Counted from the first letter of the stretch, positions 47,560 to 56,587 are shown. The stretch is 64,000 bases of DNA from Nocardioides sp. L-11A (GCA_029961745.1 CP124680.1:5394001-5458000); one strand, 5' to 3'. Program-made: numbers and translations. The notes: generated from the sequence alone by a model not told the origin.

Positions 47560-48666
47560 TCAGGCCGGCGGGCGCTGGGGCGCGCTCGCGACCCAGATCT
47601 CCTCGCTGCCGGGACCGCTCAACGCGGGGCTCCGGACCCCCGGGAGGACCTGGACGTCGAAGATCTCCTCGACCGCCGAGGTGAACTCCAAGGTCGCCAC
47701 CGTCGTCCCGGTGCTCAGGTCGACCACGCCGATACCGCACTTGAGCTGGTCGTGGAACTCCGCGAGGGGGACCTCCCCGAACACCGCCGTCTCCCGGATC
47801 CTGGAGAGCCCGACGAACGCCAAGCCGTCGTGGATCGCCAGACCGCGGGTGTACCCGGGCATCGCGGCGACCACATCGCGGCGACCGGTGTCGAGGTCGA
47901 CGCGCTGCAGATGGCCGAGGCCGGAGTTCAGTACGTACAGAGAGCCCTCATGCCATCGCGGCGAGTGCGGCATGGTCAGGCCGGCCGTGACGACCTCGCC
48001 GGTCGGTACGTCGAGCACGACGCCGCTGTTCTTCGGCAGCTCCCGCCAGCCCCGCGGCCGGTCGGTCGGTGCCATCATCGTCACGAACCCGGGTCGGCCG
48101 CCTCTCATCGCTAGTCCGTTGAGATGGCAGCGGTCCTCGGCCGTCAGCTCGGTGATGAACGGGGGACGCCACCGCGGGACGAAGTTGACGTCCGGGTGGA
48201 GGCCCACCAGGCAGGAGAACGCGGTGTTGACCACCCACAGCTCAGCCACGCCGGCCTCGTCGGTACCCCAGGCGATCTCGTGGCTCTGGATGTTGCCGGT
48301 GAAGGTCGAGGAGCGCGGCAGGTAGCCGGCGTCGTAGGTACCGGCCGGCGGGATCCGGGACGCCAGGTCACGAGCCGGCCGCAACTTCCAGACCTGGTCA
48401 CGTGAGCCGACCGAGATGCCCGAGTCCCGCGCGTCGCCCGGGCCGCTCGCCGCCGATGCTTCGGGGGGATCGACGGCGACGCCCATCGCCCGCTGGAAGT
48501 GGCGGAAGGAGAAGGTCATCTTGTCGTTCGCGACACCGATACCCACCAGCTGTCCGGCCTGGTAGGTCGAGACCAGCAACGAGCAGCCGGCCGCAGCGAG
48601 AACGGCGGGCAGCGAGTCGCTGTGCGTCCAGCCGACCGCCGTCCCCGCGTCAGCAGGCTCAGCCAC
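47560..48666 (-). CDS. TIGR03032 family protein (beta-propeller-like)
   Basis: 368-residue protein of the TIGR03032 family, of unknown function and often found near glycan or non-ribosomal peptide genes. Diagnostic stretches are SLLVSTYQAGQLVGIG, FRHFQRAMGVAVD, CHLNGLAMRGGRPGFVT and TMPHSPRWHEGSLYVLNSG, with repeated beta-strands resembling a propeller. No signal peptide. The GTG start overlaps the stop of the upstream ELWxxDGT gene by 8 bases, so the two are co-translated. Confidence 0.88.
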   Translation of the reverse strand: MAEPADAGTAVGWTHSDSLPAVLAAAGCSLLVSTYQAGQLVGIGVANDKMTFSFRHFQRAMGVAVDPPEASAASGPGDARDSGISVGSRDQVWKLRPARDLASRIPPAGTYDAGYLPRSSTFTGNIQSHEIAWGTDEAGVAELWVVNTAFSCLVGLHPDVNFVPRWRPPFITELTAEDRCHLNGLAMRGGRPGFVTMMAPTDRPRGWRELPKNSGVVLDVPTGEVVTAGLTMPHSPRWHEGSLYVLNSGLGHLQRVDLDTGRRDVVAAMPGYTRGLAIHDGLAFVGLSRIRETAVFGEVPLAEFHDQLKCGIGVVDLSTGTTVATLEFTSAVEEIFDVQVLPGVRSPALSGPGSEEIWVASAPQRPPA

Positions 48667-50251
48667 AGGCCGCCGACTTGGTCGCCGCGGTGCTCGCGAC
48701 CTTCTTCTTGGCCTTCTTCACCTTCTTCTTGGCCTTCGTGACCTTCGCCGCGTTGTGGGCCTTCTTCGCCTTCTTCAACGCCGCCTTCGCCTTCGCGAGC
48801 GCACCCGTAGCGCTCGTCGCGGACTGCGTGGCCGCCACACACGCGGCGGACGGACCGACCGGTGCCAACGGCACTGGTGGCGTGCCCGGCGCAGCAAGGT
48901 CCATCGCCCACAACTCACGACCGTGGACGCCGTCGAACGCATCGAAGTAGAGGGTCGTCCCCGCTACCGCGAAGTTCTGCGGAGCTGAGCTGTTCGGGTA
49001 CGGGTACGAGTAGCTCGGATCGGTGCCGGGGTAGAGATCCTTGACCAGTGAGGTGCCGGCGGCGGTCCCATTGCTCCGCCACAGCTCGTCACCGCTGGTC
49101 TCGTCATCCCAGTGCCGGCCGCGGAAGTACAGCATGTCGCCTGCCGCGATCATGTCGCGGGGACGGGCCGCATCGGTGATCCTCACGGTACTGCTGGCCG
49201 TGCCGTTCGAACGCCACAGAGCACCTGAACCGCCGTCGTTGGCGCCGAAGTAGAGGGTCTCACCGATCGCGGCCATCCCCTGGATGTACGAGCTCGCCGG
49301 GTAAGTCTCTCCGTCGTAGGTGTAGGTCCCCGGGTTGATGTCCTTGACCAACACGGTGCTGGCGGAGGTGCCCGCCGTGCTCCACAGCTCTTGCCCGTGG
49401 ATCCCGTCGTCGGCCGTGAAGTACAGGGTGCTGCCGACCGGTGTCAGTTCATCCGGGTAGGCCGTCCCGCTGACGTTGATGTCCTTGACTCGCGTGGTGC
49501 TCGCCGAGGTGCCGGCCGTGCTCCACAGCTCGCGGCCGGTGGCGCCGTCGTCGGCAGAGAAGTAGACGGTGTTGCCGATAGGCGTCAGCTGCACCGGGGA
49601 CGAGCTCCGGGGCAGCGTCGTGCCGTAGTAGTCGTACGTCCCGGTAGCGATGTCCTTGACCCGTTCGGTGCCGACAGCGGTGCCGTTGCTCTTCCACAGC
49701 TCTGTCCCGTGGTCGTTGTCCCAGCCGGCGAAGTAGAGAGTGTCAGCGGTCGCCACCATCTGGCCCACATCGACACTCGAGGTGACGAGCATGGTGCTCG
49801 CTGCGTCACCGGCGGACTTCCACAGGCCATTCTCGGAGCCGATGAAGAGGGTGTTGCCGAGGACCGCAAGGCTGGAGAGGTAGGAGTCATCTGGACCCGG
49901 TTGGAGATCCTTGACCAGGAAGGTTCCTTCCGGGGTGCCGTTGCTGCGCCAGAGCTCCTCACCGTGGGCGTCGTCGGTGCCGACGAAGTAGAGAACGCCG
50001 TTCAGCACCGCCCGCGAGGATGTCGACAGCCAGCTCCCCACCCCGCTGTCCGCACCCGGCCGGATGTCCTTCACCAGGCGCGGATCGCCCTCCGTCGCCT
50101 GCGCCGACGGCGCGAGCCCGGACAGCGCGATGGCTGCCGTGGCGGCCACCGCGACGCCGGCGCCGCCCTTGCGGAGTCGGCGTCGGCGCGCCTTGTGCTC
50201 GGCCCGCTGCTGGATCGCGCGGCTCCTGGCCCGCTGCTGTCCCTTGCTCAT
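48659..50251 (-). CDS. Secreted ELWxxDGT-repeat protein with Lys/Ala-rich tail
   Basis: 530-residue exported protein. A basic twin-arginine-poor leader (RRRRLRKGGAGVAVAATAAI) and Ala-rich signal end at AQA-TEG. About eight ELWxxDGT-type repeats follow, with cores such as GEELWRSNGTPEGTFLVKD, GTELWKSNGTAVGTERVKD and GRELWSTAGTSASTTRVKD. The last 50 residues are an Ala/Lys helix (KAALKKAKKAHNAAKVTKAK) ending SAACG, which may bind the wall or nucleic acid. Family function is unknown; repeats probably build a beta-propeller. Coupled to the TIGR03032 gene. Confidence 0.88.
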   Translation of the reverse strand: MSKGQQRARSRAIQQRAEHKARRRRLRKGGAGVAVAATAAIALSGLAPSAQATEGDPRLVKDIRPGADSGVGSWLSTSSRAVLNGVLYFVGTDDAHGEELWRSNGTPEGTFLVKDLQPGPDDSYLSSLAVLGNTLFIGSENGLWKSAGDAASTMLVTSSVDVGQMVATADTLYFAGWDNDHGTELWKSNGTAVGTERVKDIATGTYDYYGTTLPRSSSPVQLTPIGNTVYFSADDGATGRELWSTAGTSASTTRVKDINVSGTAYPDELTPVGSTLYFTADDGIHGQELWSTAGTSASTVLVKDINPGTYTYDGETYPASSYIQGMAAIGETLYFGANDGGSGALWRSNGTASSTVRITDAARPRDMIAAGDMLYFRGRHWDDETSGDELWRSNGTAAGTSLVKDLYPGTDPSYSYPYPNSSAPQNFAVAGTTLYFDAFDGVHGRELWAMDLAAPGTPPVPLAPVGPSAACVAATQSATSATGALAKAKAALKKAKKAHNAAKVTKAKKKVKKAKKKVASTAATKSAACG

Positions 50252-50335
50252 GCCCGGAGCCTAGGAATCCGGTCTCGCCACCCGCAGCGAAACGATGTCC
50301 CCGTATCCGAGGACAGACCCGCGCGGCGCGACCTG

Positions 50336-51073
50336 CTATCCGGGGGGCGTCGTCGCAGCAGGTTCGCCAGCCAACTGCCAGGTCAGGGCGACGAGAAGCA
50401 CCAGCCCGGCCAGCGCGAGGATGCCGGCGACTGCCGCGTCGAAGGCGGCGGCATGCCAGCCGTCACGCAGTCCGAGGAGGCCGGCGGCCAGGGAGACGGT
50501 CGTGGCGACGCCGAAACCCCCCGGCAGGGTCGCCGCGGGCAGGCGGCGCGGTCGCGGGGCGTGGCGGGGCGAGCGGGCGACGTACCGGATGAGTGCCCAG
50601 CCGACCACGAGCAGGCCGAGCACCCCGGAGCCGAACTGAGCCCATTGCTGACCGGGGAGCGGGCCGTGCGTCTCCTGGAGCCAGGCCACGTGCCGCACCC
50701 CCCAGCGGCCTTGGTGGGTGAAGGCGTCCCAGGCCACGTGGGTCAGGGAGCCGAGGACCGCGGCCAGCGGAACGAGGAGCCAGGCGCGACGGCCGAGCCG
50801 GGCTCGCCCCGGCAGCCGATCCCTGGCGAGGGCGGGGGCCGTGTCGACCAGCGCATCGCGGCCCCAGCGGTCCCAGAACGCCAGCAGCACGACGGTGACC
50901 GCGAGGTCGAGCGACACGATGCCCAGCGCGCTGTGGGTGAAGTCGTAGAGCGACCAGGTCCGCCACAGCACCGGCAGGTCGGGCGTCATCGACCCGATCA
51001 CCATCGCCGACAGCGGGAGGCCCAGACCGCGCAGCGGCAGTACGGCGGCGGGGTGGGCCAAGGTGACCGGCAT
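50336..51073 (-). CDS. DUF4184 family membrane protein
   Basis: 245-residue protein. N-terminal MPVTLAHPAAVLPLR, GSMTPDLPVLW and later LTHVAWDAFTHQGRWG match DUF4184, related to YdjM-type putative metal-dependent membrane hydrolases (His/Asp in HxxxD...H). Five or six hydrophobic segments. Last gene of a same-strand run; starts 1 base after the DUF1905 stop. Confidence 0.85.
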   Translation of the reverse strand: MPVTLAHPAAVLPLRGLGLPLSAMVIGSMTPDLPVLWRTWSLYDFTHSALGIVSLDLAVTVVLLAFWDRWGRDALVDTAPALARDRLPGRARLGRRAWLLVPLAAVLGSLTHVAWDAFTHQGRWGVRHVAWLQETHGPLPGQQWAQFGSGVLGLLVVGWALIRYVARSPRHAPRPRRLPAATLPGGFGVATTVSLAAGLLGLRDGWHAAAFDAAVAGILALAGLVLLVALTWQLAGEPAATTPPG

Positions 51074-51074
51074 G

Positions 51075-51377
51075 TCAGGCCGTCGCGCCGTCCCGCGAGG
51101 CCAGCTCGAGCTCGGCGGTCAGCTCCTGGCCGACCTCGATCGCCTCGGCCCGTCGTACGGCGACCCGCAGAGGCACCAGGTAGCGCCCGTCCTTCGGGAA
51201 CAGCGCGGTGCGGAAGTCAGTGGCGCCGATCCGGACGTCGACCGCGACCTGGCCCCAGTACTCCAGGCCCCGCGCCGCCTCCTTGATGTCCTCGCTCTCC
51301 TCCTCCGGGACCGCGAGGAACACGAACGGGGCGGGGCCGCGCCACTCGATGACGGGTCCGGTGCAGGAGAAGGGCAC
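51075..51377 (-). CDS. DUF1905 domain protein
   Basis: 100-residue single DUF1905 domain: IEWRGPAPFVFLAVPEEESE, GLEYWGQVAVDVRIGATDFR, LFPKDGRYLVPLRVAVRRAE. These small beta-barrels sometimes carry an extra YdeI helix, absent here. The GTG start directly follows the previous stop (TGAGTG). Function unknown. Confidence 0.9.
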   Translation of the reverse strand: MPFSCTGPVIEWRGPAPFVFLAVPEEESEDIKEAARGLEYWGQVAVDVRIGATDFRTALFPKDGRYLVPLRVAVRRAEAIEVGQELTAELELASRDGATA

Positions 51378-51743
51378 TCAGTAACCGTAGCCGCCGAAGC
51401 CGGGGGCGCCGAAGGGGGCGACCTCCTCGTCGTCCTCCTCGTCGACGTAGCCAGGGGGACGCTCGTGCCCGATGTCGCACAGGTCCGCCGGGGAGAGCAG
51501 GCCGCCGGACCCGTCGGCCCGCTCCTCGGCGATGCAGTCGTACCAGTCGGCGTGGTCGGACTCCTGGGCGGCACCCACCGAGGAGGCGACGAGCGCGCCG
51601 ATGACGACGGTCGCGACCACGGCGACGATGCCCACCACCGGGCCGGTCCCCGGATTGCTCCCGCCGGCGCGGATCGCGCGCGGCGCGGACAGGCCGGGGT
51701 CCGGGGGCGGCTCGTCGTCCGGAGCGCGGTACTGCTGCCACAT
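51378..51743 (-). CDS. Small single-span membrane protein, hypothetical
   Basis: 121-residue protein: acidic/Pro-rich N-terminus, one transmembrane segment (VVGIVAVVATVVIGALVASS), then an outside-facing acidic region with two cysteines (DWYDCIAEER, DLCDIGHE) and a Gly-rich C-terminus. ATG 51743 chosen over 51770. No family recognised. Shares the run with the ankyrin and DUF1905 genes. Confidence 0.65.
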   Translation of the reverse strand: MWQQYRAPDDEPPPDPGLSAPRAIRAGGSNPGTGPVVGIVAVVATVVIGALVASSVGAAQESDHADWYDCIAEERADGSGGLLSPADLCDIGHERPPGYVDEEDDEEVAPFGAPGFGGYGY

Positions 51744-51784
51744 GCGGAGCACCCTGCCCGCACCGGGCACCCGCCCAAACGCGA

Positions 51785-53080
51785 TCAGCGGCGCAGCAGC
51801 GCCGCGATGGCGTCGTACCCCCGCTGCTCGGCGTGCCGCAGCGGCGTGACGCCCTCGCGGTCGGCGATGGTCGGATCGGCGCCCGCGTCGAGCAGGATCC
51901 GGACGATCTCCTGGTAGGGCTCGCTGCCGTTGCCGAGGATGATCGCCTCCAGCATCGCGGTCCAGCCGAGGTCGTTGACGTGGTCGATGTCGACGCCGGT
52001 CCGTACCACCCGGCGGATGTAGTCGACGTGGCCGCGCTCGCCCGCGGGGATGGGCGAGAGGCCGCCGTACCGGTTCTCGATGGTGAGATCGGGGTCGGCG
52101 GGGAGCAGCGCCTCCAGCATCGCGACGCTGCCGGTCACGCCGGTCACCAGCCAGGGGGTGTCGTGGCGGTCGTCGAGCGCGTTCGGATCGGCGCCCATCG
52201 CGACCAGGAGCTCGGCGACGGCGACCTGGTCGTAGGTGGCCGCGAGCAGCAGCGCGGTGCGCTCGTTGCCGTCGCGGGCCTCGAGGTCCGCACCCGCGCG
52301 CAGCGCCACGGCGACGGCGTCGGCGTCGCCGGTGCGGGCCGCGCGGAGCAGGGCGGCGTCCGCGTCGGCGGGCAGATCGGCGGTGGTCACGTTCCTCAGG
52401 ATCCTCTCCAGGCCGTCGAAGCCACGTTCGCCGGCCATCTGCAGCGGGGTGAGCCCGGCCGACGGCGAGACCAGGTCGAGCTGGACGCCGCCGGCGGCGA
52501 GCGCGCGGACCGTCGTGGCATAGGTCCGGGTGTCCGCGCCGAGCCAGACGGCCTCGTGGATCGCCTGGTAGCCGATCCGGTTGACGTGGTCGCGGTCCAC
52601 GCCGGCCTGCAGCAGCGCGCCGACGACCAGGCCGTGCCCGCGCTCGGCGGCGCGGATCAGGCCGGTGCCGTTCCAGCTGTCCTTGGCGTCCACCCGGGCG
52701 CCGTTGCGGAGCGTCAGGCGGAGCAGGTCGAGGTATCCCTCGCTCGTCGCGACGAGGTACGCCGACTGCTCGGTGTCGTCCTTGGCGTTCACGTCGGCGC
52801 CCTGCTTCACGAGCCGGCGAGCGGCCTTCACGTCGTTGGCCCAGGCGGCGTCCCGCAGGCGCTGGTCGAGCTCGGCCTGCGAGACGGCGGGCGTCGGCTC
52901 CGCCGCGCTCGGCGTACCGGCCGCCTCGGAGGAGCGCTCAGCCTCGGAGGAGCGCTCGGCCTCGGTGGAGCGCTCCGGCGCGCCCGCGGGGTCCGCGGGA
53001 GCGGGCCCGCCGCCCCCGCAGGCGCCCAGCACGAGCGCGAGCGGGAGGACGACGGCGCCCACACCGAGGCGGCGGCTCAT
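51785..53080 (-). CDS. Ankyrin-repeat lipoprotein
   Basis: 431-residue predicted lipoprotein. Signal peptide with lipobox LVLGAC, then a Ser/Glu-rich stalk built from an 18-base tandem repeat, and at least ten ankyrin repeats: AARRLVKQGADVNAKDDTEQ, LLRLTLRNGARVDAKD, AVALRAGADLEARDGNERTA, VAELLVAMGADPNALDD, RILLDAGADPTIADREGVTP. Likely a protein-binding array on the outer face of the membrane. ATG 53080 overlaps the stop of the beta-propeller gene (ATGA). Binding partner unknown; the neighbouring secreted beta-propeller protein is a candidate. Confidence 0.9.
   Translation of the reverse strand: MSRRLGVGAVVLPLALVLGACGGGGPAPADPAGAPERSTEAERSSEAERSSEAAGTPSAAEPTPAVSQAELDQRLRDAAWANDVKAARRLVKQGADVNAKDDTEQSAYLVATSEGYLDLLRLTLRNGARVDAKDSWNGTGLIRAAERGHGLVVGALLQAGVDRDHVNRIGYQAIHEAVWLGADTRTYATTVRALAAGGVQLDLVSPSAGLTPLQMAGERGFDGLERILRNVTTADLPADADAALLRAARTGDADAVAVALRAGADLEARDGNERTALLLAATYDQVAVAELLVAMGADPNALDDRHDTPWLVTGVTGSVAMLEALLPADPDLTIENRYGGLSPIPAGERGHVDYIRRVVRTGVDIDHVNDLGWTAMLEAIILGNGSEPYQEIVRILLDAGADPTIADREGVTPLRHAEQRGYDAIAALLRR
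52923..52976 (-). repeat. 18-bp tandem repeat in the stalk of the ankyrin lipoprotein
   Basis: Three 18-base units (plus strand GCCTCGGAGGAGCGCTCA type) at 52923-52940, 52941-52958 and 52959-52976 encode six-residue Glu-Arg-Ser-Ser-Glu-Ala copies. Confidence 0.85.
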
Positions 53081-54126
53081 CGGGTCGGGTCCGCGATGAT
53101 CTCGTAGGGGCCCGCGGCGATCTGCTCGTCGAACTTGCTGTCGACGTACAGGATCTGGCCGCGGAGCTCCTTCGCGGTCGTCAGCACGCGGTCCGGCGAG
53201 GAGGCGCGCTGGCGGATCAGCTTCGCCTTGCGGCCGTCGGTGGACAGGCGCAGGGTGGCGATCTGCTTCTTGAAGTTGCGCACGACGGTGAGCCGGTTGC
53301 CCTGCAGGACGAGGCCGTCGGCGTCGGTCAGGTCGGCACCGCCCGTGCGCACCTGACGGACCTTGCCGGTCGCCAGCGCGAAGCGCCACAGCTTGCCGTT
53401 GTTGCCCTGCGCGACGACGAGTGCCTTCTGGTCCGCGGTCACGACGATGCCGCCGAGGTTGAAGCCGGGGGCGACGGCGATCGTGGCGCCGCCGTCGGCC
53501 CAGAGCGTCGCCTTCCAGCCGTCCTTGCCCCGGACGACCTTGTAGATCTCCGCGTCCTTGGAGTTGGTGAAGTACGCCGCGCCGTCGGGTCCGATCGCGA
53601 CATCATTGAGGAAGACGGGCTTGCCGGGGACCTGGAGCGCGGCGAGCAGCTTTCCGGTCCTGGAGTAGACCCACAGGTCGGGGCGCGAGGTGTTGTCGGT
53701 GCCGGGGTTGCCGATGCCGTTGGCCCCGGCGTCGTCGATGCCGTTCGGGCCACCGGCGATGTAGACCCGGCCCTTGTCGTCGACCGTCACGCCGCGGGCG
53801 GTGTACCGACCGTCGGTGCCGTTGCCGGCGAGCCACTCCTGGGCCCGGGACACGCCGACCTTGCCGCGGTGGATCTCGCCGCCGGTGACCTCGCTGACGT
53901 AGAAGCGGCCGCGCTTCTCGTCGGCGCCGATGCCCTCGAACTTCGAGCCGGCCGGGTTGTTCGCGTCGACCGGGTCACCGCTGAGCAGATAGGTCGCGGC
54001 GCGGCCGTGGTCGCGGTCCGCGGCGGTGGCGGCCGGCGTACCGGCGAGGCCGGCGAGGCCGGCGAGGCTCGCGGTGGCGGTGGTCGCGACGAGCAGGGAA
54101 CGGGAGATGAGGTGGTTGCGCTTCAT
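53077..54126 (-). CDS. Secreted SMP-30/gluconolactonase-like beta-propeller protein
   Basis: 349-residue exported protein. Signal peptide with a GLAGLAG repeat (SLAGLAGLAGTPAATAA). The mature part has strands typical of SMP-30/NHL propellers: FEGIGADEKRGRFYVSEV, ARGVTVDDKGRVYIAGG, FLNDVAIGPDGAAYFTNSKD, NLGGIVVTADQKALVVAQ. The FLNDVAIGPDG motif carries the Asn/Asp that bind metal in this superfamily. ATG 54126 chosen; GTG 54135 adds three residues. Divergent from the NarL-type kinase and coupled to the ankyrin lipoprotein. Confidence 0.85.
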   Translation of the reverse strand: MKRNHLISRSLLVATTATASLAGLAGLAGTPAATAADRDHGRAATYLLSGDPVDANNPAGSKFEGIGADEKRGRFYVSEVTGGEIHRGKVGVSRAQEWLAGNGTDGRYTARGVTVDDKGRVYIAGGPNGIDDAGANGIGNPGTDNTSRPDLWVYSRTGKLLAALQVPGKPVFLNDVAIGPDGAAYFTNSKDAEIYKVVRGKDGWKATLWADGGATIAVAPGFNLGGIVVTADQKALVVAQGNNGKLWRFALATGKVRQVRTGGADLTDADGLVLQGNRLTVVRNFKKQIATLRLSTDGRKAKLIRQRASSPDRVLTTAKELRGQILYVDSKFDEQIAAGPYEIIADPTR

Positions 54127-54172
54127 GTCCACCACTGTGCGCCCGCGGTCGGGGTCCCCACGTCGGGCAGCC

Positions 54173-54190
54173 GGCTACCGCCCGATAGCC
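54173..54190. promoter_or_regulatory. Inverted repeat GGCTA-N8-TAGCC in a divergent promoter region
   Basis: Five-base perfect arms lie midway between the secreted beta-propeller gene and the kinase gene. It could be a NarL-type operator for the two-component system that follows. Weak evidence. Confidence 0.35.
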
Positions 54191-54223
54191 AATCGGTTGA
54201 TGCCGCGGTGGGCCCCTCCTCCC

Positions 54224-54229
54224 TACGCT
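54224..54229 (+). promoter_or_regulatory. -10 box TACGCT of the sensor kinase operon
   Basis: TACGCT lies 9 bases before ATG 54239 with no ribosome site between, consistent with leaderless transcription. Confidence 0.5.
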
Positions 54230-54238
54230 GGTCCCGCC

Positions 54239-55471
54239 ATGTCCGTCCTCCAGCCCGCCCGCCGTCCCGGCGAGCACGGCATCCTCGCGCCCGCGAGCCG
54301 CCTCGACCGGTGGCTGCTCGTGGTCCTGGTCGTGCTGCTCGTGACCTGCGCCGCGCGGTACGTCGACCGGCACGCCCTCGACGCGGCCGGGATCGCCGTC
54401 CTGGCCGGTGCCCTCGTGCTCGGCCTCGCCTACGCGACCCGCGGCCTACTGGCCGACCGCAGCTGGTGGCCGACCGCGTGGGTGACCGGGATGGTCGTGC
54501 TGTGGGGCGCGCTGACCACGGCGGCGCCGTCGTTCGCGTGGTGCGCGGTGCCGGTCGCGTTCGCGGTGCTGCGGGTGCTGCCCTTCCCCTGGGCGGTCGG
54601 CACGGTGGTGCTGATGACGGTGCTGCTGACCGCGGCCTGGCAACGGATCACGGACGGCTTCGACCCGGTCCAGGTGGCCGGGCCGATCGGCGTCGGCCTG
54701 GTCACCGTGCTCGCCTACCGCGCGCTCGACCTGGAGTCGCGGGCCCGGCAGGACCTGCTCGACCAGCTGGTCGAGGCCCAGGCCGAGCTCGCCGAGGAGC
54801 AGCACCGCACCGGTGCCCTCGCCGAGCGGACCCGCCTCTCCCGCGAGATCCACGACTCGGTCGGGCAGGGTCTGTCCAGCATCAACCTGCTGCTCCAGGC
54901 CGCCGAGCAGGCGTGGTCCGCGCAGCCGGCCGCGGCCCGCGAGCACGTCCGAACCGCGGCAGCCACCGCCCGCGACGGGCTCGACGAGGTACGCCGCGTC
55001 GTGCGCGACCTGGCCCCCGCCGACCTCGCCGGCGACGTCACCGGCACCGCGCTGCCCGCGGCATTGCGGCGCGCGGCCGACCAGCTCGCCCAGGCATCGC
55101 CCGGCATGCGGATCGAGGTCCGCGTCGACGGCGAGCCCGTCGTCGTACCCGCCGAGGTGGGGGCGGCCCTGGTCCGCACCGCCCGCGGCGCGCTGGCCAA
55201 CGTCCGCGAGCACGCCGGCGCCGGCCGGGTGGCGCTGACGCTGACCTATCACGTGGACGAGGTCGTGCTCGACGTACGCGACGACGGCCACGGCTTCGAA
55301 CCCACGCAGGTGCGGGCATCCGGCACCCGTGGGCGCGGGCTCGCCGGTGTCCGCGACCGGGCGGAGGCGCTCGGCGGACGCGCCGACGTCGAGAGCGCAC
55401 CCGGGGAGGGCACGACCGTGTCGGTCCGCTTCCCCGTGCGGGAGACCGCGGAACGGAAGGAGACACGATGA
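54239..55471 (+). CDS. NarL-type sensor histidine kinase (HisKA_3)
   Basis: 410-residue membrane kinase. Four or five N-terminal hydrophobic segments (about 25-160) form an unrecognised membrane sensor; a coiled-coil linker leads to the dimerisation helix with LSREIHDSVGQGLSS (His205), typical of NarX/LiaS-like kinases. The ATPase domain shows NVREHAGAG, DDGHGFEP and GRGLAGVRDRAEALGG. Its stop overlaps the response regulator start (ATGA). Confidence 0.93.
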   Translation: MSVLQPARRPGEHGILAPASRLDRWLLVVLVVLLVTCAARYVDRHALDAAGIAVLAGALVLGLAYATRGLLADRSWWPTAWVTGMVVLWGALTTAAPSFAWCAVPVAFAVLRVLPFPWAVGTVVLMTVLLTAAWQRITDGFDPVQVAGPIGVGLVTVLAYRALDLESRARQDLLDQLVEAQAELAEEQHRTGALAERTRLSREIHDSVGQGLSSINLLLQAAEQAWSAQPAAAREHVRTAAATARDGLDEVRRVVRDLAPADLAGDVTGTALPAALRRAADQLAQASPGMRIEVRVDGEPVVVPAEVGAALVRTARGALANVREHAGAGRVALTLTYHVDEVVLDVRDDGHGFEPTQVRASGTRGRGLAGVRDRAEALGGRADVESAPGEGTTVSVRFPVRETAERKETR

Positions 55472-56094
55472 TCCGGATCGTGCTGGTCGACGACCACCCG
55501 GTGATCCGGGCCGGACTGCGCGCCCTGGTCGAGGGGCAGGAGGACCTGTCCGTGGTCGGCGAGGCCGACGGGCTCGACCGTGCGGTCGCCGTCGTCGGCG
55601 CGGACCGGCCCGACGTCGTCCTGATGGACCTGAGCCTGGGCGACGGCGAGGCCGGCGGCGCCGAGGTGACCGCGGCGCTGCGCGCCCTGCCCGAGCCGCC
55701 CGAGGTACTCGTGCTCACGACCTACGACACCGAGTCCGACATCCTGCGGGCGCTGGAGGCCGGCGCCCGTGGCTACCTGCTCAAGGACGCGCCGCCCGAC
55801 GAGCTGTTCGCCGGCATCCGCGCCACGGCCCGCGGCGAGACCGTCCTCGCCCCGTCCGTCGCAGCGACCCTGGTCCGGCGGACGACGCCCGGCGCGGTCA
55901 CCATCACCGAGCGCGAGGTCGAGGTGCTCGAGCTGCTCTCCCGCGGACTCGGCAACAAGGAGATGGCGCGCGAGCTGTTCGTGTCCGAGGCGACCGTGAA
56001 GTCGCACCTCTCCCACATCTACACCAAGCTCGGGGTCGACACCCGGGCCGGCGCCGTCGCGGCCGCGATCGAGCGCCGCATCATCCGAGCCTGA
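55468..56094 (+). CDS. NarL/FixJ-type response regulator
   Basis: 208-residue partner of the upstream kinase. Receiver: VDDHPVIRAGL, phospho-acceptor Asp54 in VVLMDLSLGDG, LTTYDTESDI and LLKDAPPDELF. LuxR HTH: ITEREVEVLELLSRGLGNKE then VSEATVKSHLSHIYTKLGV. Its stop codon region contains GAGGAGG, the ribosome site for the deaminase gene 13 bases later. Confidence 0.95.
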   Translation: MIRIVLVDDHPVIRAGLRALVEGQEDLSVVGEADGLDRAVAVVGADRPDVVLMDLSLGDGEAGGAEVTAALRALPEPPEVLVLTTYDTESDILRALEAGARGYLLKDAPPDELFAGIRATARGETVLAPSVAATLVRRTTPGAVTITEREVEVLELLSRGLGNKEMARELFVSEATVKSHLSHIYTKLGVDTRAGAVAAAIERRIIRA

Positions 56095-56107
56095 GGAGGC
56101 CCCCCTC

Positions 56108-56587
56108 ATGTCTGTCTCCGCCGAGGACCTGCGCCACCTGGAGCGCTGCGTCGAGCTGGCCGAGGCGGCCGTCGCCGTCGGCGACGAGCCGTTCGGGTCG
56201 GTGCTGGTCGCCGCCGACGGCACGGTGCTGATGGAGGACCACAACCACGTCAGCGACGGCGACGGCACCCGGCACCCCGAGCTCGCGATCGCCCTGTGGG
56301 CGGCTGCTCACGTGCCGGTCGCCGAGCGCGCGGCGCTGACCGTCTACACCTCCGGGGAGCACTGCGCGATGTGCTCGGCCGCGCACGCCTGGGCCGGGCT
56401 GGGCCGGATCGTCTTCGCGACCTCCACCCCCCAGCTCGTGCGGTGGTACGCCGAGCTCGGGCTCGCCGAGTCCCCCGTCACCCCGCTGCGGATCACCGAG
56501 GTCGCCCCCGGCGTGCCGGTCGACGGCCCGGTCGAGGAGTACGCCGAGCGGGTCCGGGCGCTGCACGTGCGGCATCACGCGGGCTGA
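56108..56587 (+). CDS. Nucleoside/nucleobase deaminase (cytidine deaminase-like zinc enzyme)
   Basis: 159-residue member of the guanine deaminase/TadA branch of zinc deaminases. Motif 1 is RHPELAIALW (zinc His56, proton-shuttle Glu58, with Pro in place of Ala), motif 2 is SGEHCAMCSAAHAW (zinc Cys86 and Cys89; E-H instead of the common E-P). Helix and strand order fit. Substrate uncertain; nucleobase or small amine rather than tRNA because a standard TadA has EPC. Follows the two-component genes closely. Confidence 0.85.
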   Translation: MSVSAEDLRHLERCVELAEAAVAVGDEPFGSVLVAADGTVLMEDHNHVSDGDGTRHPELAIALWAAAHVPVAERAALTVYTSGEHCAMCSAAHAWAGLGRIVFATSTPQLVRWYAELGLAESPVTPLRITEVAPGVPVDGPVEEYAERVRALHVRHHAG

